A stretch of 64,000 nucleotides of DNA, taken from NCBI RefSeq assembly GCF_027887165.1, contig NC_077231.1, positions 125,253,987-125,317,986 of the forward strand. Reading direction: 5' to 3'. The translations under genes and the position numbers were made by a program. Shown one piece after another: positions 46,246 to 55,656 of this stretch. The DNA comes from Monodelphis domestica. Its lineage: Eukaryota > Chordata > Mammalia > Didelphimorphia > Didelphidae. Under the pieces are notes generated by a model, which did not search any database, was not told the origin of the DNA, and worked only from the letters and a program-made list of their open reading frames with translations. Positions within the stretch are counted from its first letter, which is position 1; every line of letters starts with the position of its first letter.

Positions 46246-48285
46246 ACGAAATAGGAGAGAACTCTTCTGAGTAACAGAAATTGTTATAATATATGGAGGG
46301 ATGTGCTATATTATGAAATGACTAAATTGGTGGTATTATAGTGGGAAATATTACCTTAGACTTTTAACTAACTTTCAAGTATTTGCAAATTAATGTGATA
46401 AAGTGATACAAATATACAATTTGAAAAATAAAGATGTTATGGTTAAAGAAACTAAAATTTAATGATCATTTAAAATATTATTAAAGAAGAGAAAATATAA
46501 TGTTCCTATTATGTTCGGTATAAGTGGATCCTCAAAGTTTATTTTCTGTTGCTTTCTAGAACATAGAATGTGTTCCTTTGCTCTTATATGTCAATATGCT
46601 TTGTGGAAGCCATATAAATAGTGAAATAATTTCCTTTATCTGTTTAAGTTTAGAGATAACACATGACAGCAATATGAGTTTTATCATGGACATTTTAAGA
46701 AAATTTTATTCTGTATCTTCTGCAAAGCAAAATAAAGGGGAACAAAAGTTTCTTTTTTAGCTGATTGCACAGATGGCAGTTCCAAGGTCTCCTGGGGGGG
46801 AGTAAAAAATATATTGTTAAAGAAAAACTAAGACAATGTCACATGTTCTAATCTGACTCAACTGATTTACATAATAATACAGTTTAGAACTTTACTAGTT
46901 CAGTAATTTCAGAGCAATAGTAAACACTTTTAATCTTCATACTTTAAAACTTTTTTGTATTGAATTAGAGTCCTACATTTTCCAGTGTTCTTGCTTCACC
47001 TTTCATTTTCTGACCGAGCTGTCAGTCAGTGTCTGACTAGAGAATGAATATAGAACACCAATTAAGATGTTCACTCACTGGCTCCAAGCTGATTGAAAGT
47101 TCAGTAAGTTAATAACATTAGTGGAAAGAGGGAGAAGACATAGTCTTCTTCCCCCTGTATGCCCAATAACATACCTCTGGGGTTCCATCAGAATTAAACT
47201 GTATTCAATATGAGAAAACTTGTAAAAGAAGGATTGCTAGAATTTGATTGCTTATTAGTTGTGGAGGTCAATGGAAAGAGAGGATTTATAGATGACTGTT
47301 TGCCTAGGAGAAAAGATAGTACCATAGGGATAGACAGAAATAGGGAAATCAGGAGCTGGAGAGGGGAAAGAAGAAGTGTTTAATTTTAGATACGTTGATT
47401 TTTAAGTAAATGTAGTATAACCCAATAAAATATGCAATCGGTATTTAGAGGCAACCCCCCCCCATCTGGAATTTGGGGGAGAGGTTTGGGCTATAATTTG
47501 TGTAGTCATTCATAGGGCACTAACCTTCTATGAGGTTAAGAACTTTATGTAAACTTTGTTTTGTTATGCAAAGAACAGGTGCTTAAAGTTGGTAGGGCTG
47601 AGTTTAATTAAATTGTAAGGTCCAAGTTGAAATCTTGAGAGCAAATAAGATCACCTAAGGAGACAATCTTCAAGTTTCCTCCCATAAAGATCAGGCTCAG
47701 GATTAGGAGTAAGATAAAAAGCATATATTACCATACTGTTCTAGATGGGTAAGAACTGACTCAGGCTGATATGGTTCAGGCTTGGAACTAGAAGATAAAT
47801 CACATATATATGATATGACATTTAATAAAAGGAAGTTTGCTAAAACAAATAGCATGGTAAAGAAATTCAGCAAAAGTACATTGTTTTTTCAGTTAAATGC
47901 AGTTTGTTTTGCTTCCATATTTGCCACTGGAGCATACCTGGTCAGAAGGATATTTGATTGCATGCAGTGAGGAAATATGTCAAACCTGTGGAGTTCTGAC
48001 TACTCATGGATTGGGGGTTTATACCTTTGGTGATCAGGAAGCTACATCAATGGTTTGAACATTCATTCAACTAATTAAATTTTGTGGAAGGTTTCATTGA
48101 TATTTTAAGGGAAAACTAGTTTATATGGAAGAAATATTTCAGTCTTCTTAGGGATGTATGGTGAATTTCAGTCTGCCATGGTTCCCAATCAGATTTATTA
48201 GCAGTGTTATTTCTACCCCGTGTAAAGAATGATATGAGTTTCAAGGAAGCTAAGGCTAACTAATAAATAGGAGCTATCATCTAAC
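46246..48285. other. Intergenic DNA, nothing recognised
   Basis: AT-rich. A frame at 47782-47970 on plus (62 codons) has no recognisable domain. A C run lies near 47455. Confidence 0.4.
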
Positions 48286-48287
48286 CA

Positions 48288-48685
48288 TGAGGCAGCACTG
48301 CATATTGGACAAAGTGCTGAATTTTAAATGAGGAAGAACTGGGTTTAAACTCCATCTCGTGACACCTGTGGGGTTATTGGGAAATCACTTTATGTCTCAG
48401 CATCAGGCAACTTGCTAAGACTACATTTTCTAAATAGGCTACAGTCTTCATAAGTAGATGGAGTCTTGACATATTGAAATATTGTTTGACTATAGAGAGG
48501 TAGAAAATTATTAACATTTATGTAATTTTTAAAAGATTATATAATCCTTTCTATAAAAATCCGTCTCATTTGATTCTCAATAGTCCTTTGAGAGAGAGAG
48601 GTGCTATTATTATTCCTATTTTATAGATTAGAGGCTCAGAGAAACTGAGTGACCGGTTTGGGATCACATAGCTATGAATTGTCAA
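48288..48685 (+). repeat. MIR SINE and MIR/THER fragment
   Basis: 48288-48480 reads gaggcagcactgcatattgg, agaactgggtttaaactcc, gggaaatcactttatgtc. 48505-48685 has ttatagattagaggctcagagaaactgagtgacc. Confidence 0.65.
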
Positions 48686-48689
48686 CTTT

Positions 48690-50125
48690 TTTTTTTTGAA
48701 ACCCAGTTTGCCCCAGTCACTTGGGAACTTGCCTTAAGGGAAGTCCTAAACTGACCTTGTCTTAGACTATATAATGGACTACCAAGCATCCATTGAGTGT
48801 CCTGAAGAGGAGTGTCTTTTTGTCTTAGAAGTTTCCTCCATTGTATCAGAGGTCCATTCCCAAGAAGACCACCACCTGGCTGGAACCATCCTTTTGTATC
48901 CATTGTAGGTTAGTCCACTCCCTGATACCCCAGCCTCTGACTCCAGCCTCTTTCCCTGGCCTGCTTGTAGCCAGTCAGTAAGTGTTTTTTTGTTCTTATT
49001 TCTCCCAAAGATATATAAGACCCCTATATTCTGTTCTTTGGAAAATTGTCTTTGGCAATGCATTTCCCCTTAGACACTGTTGCCAGAGTTCCAGAGCTTT
49101 GGCTCTGTGTGGTGTTAAGTGTAAAGATTTGGTCTTTCTGAGTACTTTAGTGGTTCTGTGTTTTTCCAAGTTGACAAAATATCTGAAGTGGGATTTGAAT
49201 TCAAACTTTCCTGAGTCAGTCTAGTCTCGTGTCAGGCTGCCCAGGCAAGAACACTGATACAGGATTCAGGGGTCATCTTCCCAGGTAAACTTTGAGTGAA
49301 TTTTAACCTCTGGGGACCTATGGGAGTTAGGAACTTTGCTCAACTGTAAAAGTAAATTCCATATATGTTTGCAGCTATCCAGGGGATGCTGCAAGAAAGG
49401 AGGACAAAGGCTGATGATCTCACTTCTAGCAAAGATAGAGAACATTAATTTTGTAGCAACTTGAATAAAGCATATATTGTTTAGATTCTGCCACTGCTAG
49501 GTGACAATATGGACTAAAAAGTGAATGCTAGTGTTACTTTTAGAAGGGAAGGTAAAGGGAGAATGAAATATTCTTTTTAAAAGGGAAAAGAAAAAGGATT
49601 TGAAGAGACAGAGGGGAATCTTGTTCTCTTGGAACACCACAACATTACAATACCACATAAAATAGGAAGGGGAAGAGAAAATCACTCAACACTTGGAACT
49701 AAATACATTTGAGAGCCTTCTCAAGTATTTAGAGTTAGATGCTATGAAGAGAAAGCTTCTTGTCCTTCAATAAATGGTGATTTGTCAATTTTCCTAAGTC
49801 TAGATAGATGGTCAACAAAGCAATAAATAAAGCTCTGTGGTAAAGATTTGTGGTATTTGATGTCTTGAGAAGTATAAATGCTTATACTGAACATTTAATA
49901 ATCAGCTCTTGTAGGAGTCTGCTCCTACACAGCACTAATTATATTTTTCTTTATTATTAGCCCAATTCCTAGAAGAAGCTGTATGCATTAATTTCTTCCA
50001 TTTTCTCTCCTCTTGTTTCCCAACTCTTTGCAACCTAGCTTTGGAATTTATAAACTTAAAGCTATCAATATTCTCCTAGTTGCCAAATATGATGTTTTTT
50101 TTCTCTTCTCTCTTCTTTCTTGAAT
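48690..50125. other. Intergenic DNA, possibly LTR-derived in part
   Basis: 48690-49240 contains a tatataagacccc promoter-like word near 49012 followed by a T/G-rich stretch, which might be an LTR piece. No ends could be defined. Nothing is recognised from 49250 to 50125. Confidence 0.3.
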
Positions 50126-50129
50126 TATT

Positions 50130-51195
50130 AGTTGCATTTGTTTGTTCCTGGATTCACTGTCCTCTGGGTTATCATGACATTATTATTTCTTAGTTCTATC
50201 TTTTTGCTACCCTTGCTCATTCTCCTTTTCTGGTTCATCATCCATCTCACAACTCCTAACTGTGGGTTCTTCCCAAGGGGTCTGTCTTGGGCCCACTTCT
50301 CACTCTCAGTCCATCAATAAGCATTTATTAAGCATTGCTCTAAGCACTGTTGATACAAAGAAATTAAAAAAAAATGGTACCTGCCCCAAAGGAGCTTACA
50401 TTCTAATGTTGGGGTGGGGGGAGACAATATGCAAACAACTAGGAGTATACAAGATATAGTCAGGATAGATGGGAGGTAATCTCAGAAGGAAAGCATTAGC
50501 TTTAAAAGGAGCCAGAGAAGCCAGCATGCTCTCCCTCTTTTCCTCTACATCCTAGCTTCCTCTTGAACTCCATTCTTACCTAATCAGCCCAGCTGCTAAT
50601 TGCATATTTGAAATTAAATACCTTACTCAACATGTCCAAAACAGAGCACATTATCTTTCCTCCATAATATTCTCTTCCAAACTTTCCTGTTTTTGTCCAA
50701 GTTTCCATCATTCTTTTGGTTCATAAGATTCATAAACCTAGTGTTATCCTCAGCTCCTCTCTATTCCTCATTCCACCCATCCGGTTGCCAAACCTTGCCA
50801 TTTCTACCTCTGCATTTTTCTCACCTAATTCTTTCATTCATACAGTTCACACTTAGCTCAGGCCCGTATTACTCCTTGCCTAGATTATTGTAAATAGCCT
50901 CCTTGTTGACCTCCCTGCTTCAAGTATTTCTCCAATTCAGTCCATCCTATACAGGGCTGCCAAAATGATAATGCAGATTGGACCATATGATTTCCTTACT
51001 TAACTCTGGTGGGTCCCCATTGCTTCTAGGATAAAGTTACAAACTTCTTTTTAGCTTTTCAAATCCTTCATAACAGGCCCTAACCTCTCTTTCCATATTT
51101 TGTATTGGACATTTCTTTCTCTTCTCTGTCTGTCTTCCTTTCTCTCTCCCTGTGATGGCCATACCCAATGCCTGGAATGCACTCGTACCTCACAG
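50130..51195 (+). mobile_element. L2 LINE with a MIR3-like insert
   Basis: gggttcttcccaaggggtctgtcttgggcccacttctc encodes the L2 reverse-transcriptase VPQGSVLGPLL motif. The copy is interrupted at about 50300-50500 by a MIR3-like piece (ataagcatttattaagcattg, aaaggagcttacattctaatg). It resumes with ccgcccgct-free L2 3' sequence from about 50520 (ttggttcataagattc, actccttgcctagattattgtaaatagcc, ggataaagttacaaacttc). Confidence 0.8.
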
Positions 51196-51199
51196 AATG

Positions 51200-52982
51200 T
51201 CTCTGCACAATCTAATACAATTAAAATTAGAAGAAAAATAGGAAAAGTAATTTTTACTGAGAGTAAGGTTTAAGGTTAACCTATTAGCACTCTCTTCCTC
51301 TCCTTATAATAGTATTATTCCCCTCCCCTTCCCATGTGCCTCTTTGTGTGATATAGATTATCCTATTTATCTTATTCCTTCAAGTTTCCCTTGGTGCCAT
51401 CATCTATTTCTCCCTCCCTTTTTCTTTTTTTTTTTGCATAACATTTTATACCACTTATTACCACAATCTCTACCTGTGAATGATTCTTCTAATTACTATA
51501 ATAGTGAATATAATTTTAAGAGTTATAAATAACATTTTCCATATATTAATGTAAACAATTTGATCTTATTGAAGCCCTTAAAGAAGAAAATTTAGATAAA
51601 AAAGCATTTTCCCTCTTTCCCCTCTCTTTCTTATTTACCTTTTCATCTTTCTCTTAATTTTTCTGTTTGGATATCAAAATTTCCACTTAGTTCTGGTCTT
51701 TTCTTTACATATACTTGGAAATTTTCTATTTTGTTGAATGCCCAAACTTTCCCGTGGAAGTATATAGTCAGTTTTGATGGGTAGGTGATCCTTGGTTGAA
51801 GACCCAATTCTCTTGCCTTTTTGAATATCATCTTCCAAGCCTTGTGGTCCTTTCATGTGGAGGCTGCCAGATATTGTGCAATCCTGATTGGTGCTCCTTG
51901 ATATCTGAATTGTCTCTTTGGCTTTTTGTAAAAATTTCTCCTTAGCTTGGAAGTTATTGAATTTGGCAATAACATTCCTGGGGGTTATCTTTTGAGTATT
52001 TAATGTAGAGGGTGTTCAGAACACCCTCTTTCAATGTCTATTTTCCCCCCTTGTTCAAGAACATCAGGGAAGTTTTCTTGGATAATTTCTTGTAGTATGA
52101 TGTCAAGATTTCTGTTTATTTCTGGTTTTTCAGGTAGACCAATGATTCTCAAATTGTCTCTTCGAGACAGGTTTTCCTGATCTATCATCTTGTCAGTGAG
52201 ATATTTTATGTTTTCTTCTATTTTGTCAGTCTTTTGACTTTGCTTTATTAATTCTTGCTGTTTTGCAAGATTATTGGCTTCCAGTTGCCTAATTCTGGTC
52301 TTTAAGGACTGGTTTTCCACTATAATCTTTTGATTTTCCTTTTCAGTTTGGTCTATCCTGCTTTTCATGGTTTCCAGGTGTTTCTCCAATTGGGAGTTAC
52401 TGTCCTTTAAACTGTTATTTTTCTTTTTGAACTATTTCCCACTTTTCTTTCCAGAAGGCTTCCATCTTTTTGATAAGCTCCAATTTAAATTCTTCAAGAG
52501 CTTGTGGCCAATTTCCATTTTTTTGAAGGTTTTGGTGCATTTATTTTTTGTCCTCTTCTTCTATTTCCTCTGTAGTCTGGATTTTTCCACCATAAAAATT
52601 ATCCAGGGTCAATGCCTTCTTGTTTTTCTTGGTGTTGGGAAGTTGTTTTTCCTGGGCATTGTTTACCATCACTATGGTGGTTTTCCCTTCCATTTCCAGT
52701 CAGAAGTCTATGTGAGGAGGGAAGGCTCTCTGTTTATGGAGTTATGGAACGTGGTTTTTGCCTGAGGCCACCTCTCCAGGCTCTGCAGCTTCTACTATTT
52801 ACTGCCCTTCTCTGAGATATCTCTGTGCCCAAGGTCAGTGCTCTTTAGCCTGCTAGGGTCTCAAGTCTAGCTGCTCTCAGGGGTAGGTCTTTGGTGGTCA
52901 TAGTCAGTTGCCAAGGACTTAGAGGTGCCCCTTGCTCACTCACTGATTCTAGAGCACTGGCTCTGTCTCTGGCTCCATAGGT
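51200..52982 (-). mobile_element. HAL1-like (ORF1-only) L1 element
   Basis: On the minus strand it runs from a 5' UTR-like part (52982-52700) into ORF1, whose start is at 52693-52691 (MEGKTTIVMVNNAQEK). A coiled coil follows at about 52390-52200, with regular Leu/Ile/Lys/Glu spacing (QSLKTRIRQLEANNLAKQQE). An L1 ORF1 RNA-binding part comes next (DQENLSRRDNLRIIGLPEKP, ENFPDVLEQGGKIDIER). Stops and frame changes lie near 52550, 52430 and 52010. After ORF1 comes A/G-rich sequence (minus strand) rather than ORF2, as in HAL1 elements. The 3' limit is approximate. Confidence 0.7.
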
Positions 52983-52984
52983 TA

Positions 52985-53230
52985 TTATTTTTTTAATTAT
53001 AGAGAACTTTTTTGCAGAGTATGTTACATGTTTTATCTCATTTTGTCCTTACAATAACCTTGGGAGTAGGTACCATTCTTATCTCCATTCCCCAGAGGAG
53101 GAAATTGAAGTTGAGAGAGGTTAAATGACTTTCCTAAGCTCATACAGCTATTAAATGTCTAAGACTACATTTGAAACTCAGGTTTTCTTGACTCCACCTC
53201 TAGTGCTCTATCCTCCAAACTACCTAGTTG
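52985..53230. repeat. MIR/THER-type SINE
   Basis: catgttttatctcattttgtccttacaataaccttggg, gaggaggaaattgaagttgagagaggttaaatgac, ctccacctctagtgctctatcc. Confidence 0.8.
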
Positions 53231-53539
53231 CCAATAAAATTGATTTCCATGCAGTGTTGTTCTGAATTACAACTCAAGCACTGATCCACACTAGCAAAGA
53301 AGAATGGTGAAAATAAATTACATCATTTTTCTATTAAAACATTTTAATATGTTGTTTTATCAAGGCAGCACTGCAATTAGTATTATTGTTATTGGGAATG
53401 AATGAGGAGTATTTATTGAAAAAATGTATTAAATGCAAAGAATTTAAAGTGGAAACCATTTGTCTTTTTAAATCATTACATGACCAAGGCATAATATATA
53501 ATATAATTTTTTAAAAGAAAAAAAAAGGAGGTGATACAA
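53231..53539. other. Intergenic DNA, nothing recognised
   Basis: AT-rich, with no assignable feature. Confidence 0.4.
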
Positions 53540-54335
53540 AATGTGGATAAGATATCATAGGTGCTAACCTAAGGTGACAAATTTGCTTTTAGAGTTATCA
53601 CTGAAACTTGGTGGGACAAGACACATGATAATAATATGACTCAAGAAGGCTATACCTTATTCAAAAGAACTTGGATGTATAAAACATTGGAAGAAGTGCT
53701 GGTTTATTAGGGAGGAGTAGTGAATTCGTATTGGCCATAGACTGAGCAATAGGCACAGGATTGCGTAGTCACTGTCCAGCAATGATTGAGGAAGTATGGA
53801 ATGATTTTGGGGTATATGGGGTAAGAGGAAAGAGTTTACAAATTGATTGCCTGTAGGAAAGGGTAGCTTGTATTTTTAACCACGTAAAATTAAGTATCTG
53901 ATTGTATTCAAAAAGGTTTTTATCATGTTTAAATTACAGATGAAAAGAAATAAAAGCTGGCCATCTAAGTGTCCTCATAGAAAAATACATTTCCTTGAAA
54001 CCTATTTTCCTAAAAACCCTGTAATCATAATCAAGAATTTAAGTTAGTTCTTACTTGGAGGTACACATATATCAAGCAACATGATATCTGGAGGATAGGA
54101 GGAAAGGTAAATATCACGATAGCAAGGGACTGTTCATAGATTACAGAGTGGAGTATGATCCCAAACACAGAAAGGATTTCCTACAGATAGTTTACAAATC
54201 CTCATTTAACCTTTGCTTTAAGACTTCAGTATAATGGGAATTGGCTACCTCTTCAAGTAGCCTCTTTCCTTTAAAAAAAAAAAGTTGCTTTGATTATTAG
54301 GGAGTTTTTCCTGACGCGAAGCCTAATTTTACATT
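53540..54335 (+). mobile_element. CR1/L3-like LINE fragments (endonuclease part and 3'-like tail)
   Basis: 53595-53670 encodes VITETWWDKTHDNNMTQEGY, then TLFKRTW, matching the CR1 endonuclease ITETWW...EGY.LF.R pattern. 54190-54330 (tttaacctttgctttaagac, gattattagggagtttttcctgacg) resembles a common mammalian LINE/SINE tail of CR1 type. Both are decayed. Confidence 0.7.
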
Positions 54336-55015
54336 TTAAAAACTTTGGTCGAAACTTTGAAGTTAAGCAGAATTAAGGCACTTATATATAATTTGGAATT
54401 GTTACTAATTTACTGAGTATTCCTCTAATTAGACTGAATGCTACATTGAAGAAAGAAGTAAAATGTATAGTGTGGACATGTTAAAAACAATATCATGCAT
54501 CAATAATGCAGATTGTTGGCTTACATGGACATATTGAGATTGTTGACCTCTTAATAATTGGGTCAAGAAGTTACAAAAGGGTCTTTTGTAGGAAGCTGTC
54601 TCCCCTTATTTCATTGATGTTGCCATTGCTAATCCAAAGGATATTATTTCTTCATACAAAATTGATCCTTTTTTTGACGATTTCATAACAATCTTGAATT
54701 TCTTAACAAAAGATTGGCGATTCTAATATGAGTCTATATTATTTTTCAATGTATCACAACTACCTCTTCTGTGCTATGTGATATGTATTTTTAGTACTCT
54801 AATTCTATTCCAAGACTATGAGATTGAAAGGTAGGTTCTTGTATCATATGGATGTTGCTTTAAAAATTATTTATTTATTTAATTAAGGATAAGCTGATTT
54901 TTCATTTTATGGGGATAAAAGATATTTCCTAATAATATTGTTTAAAGTTGAGTGTTGCCAGCTTCAAACCATAATTATACTCTCAAATGTAGATTTTAAA
55001 AGAAAAAAGGAAATG
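54336..55015. other. Intergenic DNA, nothing recognised
   Basis: AT-rich, with no gene or named repeat. Confidence 0.4.
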
Positions 55016-55019
55016 ATTT

Positions 55020-55044
55020 CCTGTGTGTGTATGTGTGTGTGTAT
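55020..55044. repeat. TG microsatellite
   Basis: tgtgtgtgtatgtgtgtgtgt. Confidence 0.85.
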
Positions 55045-55128
55045 GAACCAAAGGGCTAGTTGACAAATATTTCTTCATCAGAAATAAAAAGGGAGAAAAG
55101 AATTATGGTTTCAACCTAAAACTTTGTA

Positions 55129-55190
55129 ATTCTTTAGTTAATGAATACTATATGCACATATACATATATAGTATTCATTAACTAAAGAAT
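55129..55190. repeat. Perfect 25-base-arm inverted repeat
   Basis: 55129-55153 is the exact reverse complement of 55166-55190, with a 12-base loop (gcacatatacat) between. The arms contain tctttagttaatgaatac and its complement. A TA microsatellite begins 10 bases further on. It lies about 310 bases beyond the downstream F-type lectin exon, on the side where its next exon or 3' end should be. It could be a hairpin-forming palindrome or the remnant of a short inverted-repeat element. Confidence 0.9.
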
Positions 55191-55196
55191 ATATTA

Positions 55197-55230
55197 TGTA
55201 TGTGTATATATATATATATATATATATACT
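55197..55230. repeat. TA microsatellite
   Basis: A nearly pure ta run of about 30 bases directly follows the inverted repeat. Confidence 0.9.
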
Positions 55231-55501
55231 ATAAATAATAAAAATACTATCTTGAAGAGTTTGTCAGAAATATTTCCTTCATTTGGCAATGATTCCCCCA
55301 ACAATTTCCCCCAATACATCTTCACATATTTTCTCTCATCTTCCTCCCTTTCCCCTCCTTTCCTCTCTCTACCTCCAATTACCTCCATGACTTCTTTCTC
55401 CTCTTCTCTCCCTCTTCCACATACTCTCCTTCTCTTCCTCTTTCCTTATCTCCCTCTCTCCCTTTTCCTCCCCACTTCCCAACCCAATTAAATATACTTA
55501 C

Positions 55502-55656
55502 CAGAGTTGATGAGTTGCTCACCAAACACTTCTACTTCACAAAGGCTGAGAAACTCTTTAACTTTTGGCATGGTAACAGTTATAAAACGTCCTTGCATTC
55601 CATAACATTTAAAAATATGTTTCTCCCCTGGACTTATATTGACTTTATCTCCACAC
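55502..55656 (-). CDS. F-type lectin domain exon B (C-terminal third)
   Basis: 155 bases, entered in phase 2 and left in phase 1. Encodes CGDKVNISPGEKHIFKC and then RFITVTMPKVKEFLSLCEVE, the last strands of the beta-barrel. The donor g/gtaagta is strong. If it were not used, translation would end four codons later (K-Y-I-stop), so this exon could also serve as a terminal exon. Confidence 0.85.

Noticed and set aside
47782-47970. 62-codon plus-strand frame
   Set aside because: No recognisable domain, and no splice or promoter context. Neighbouring frames are closed.
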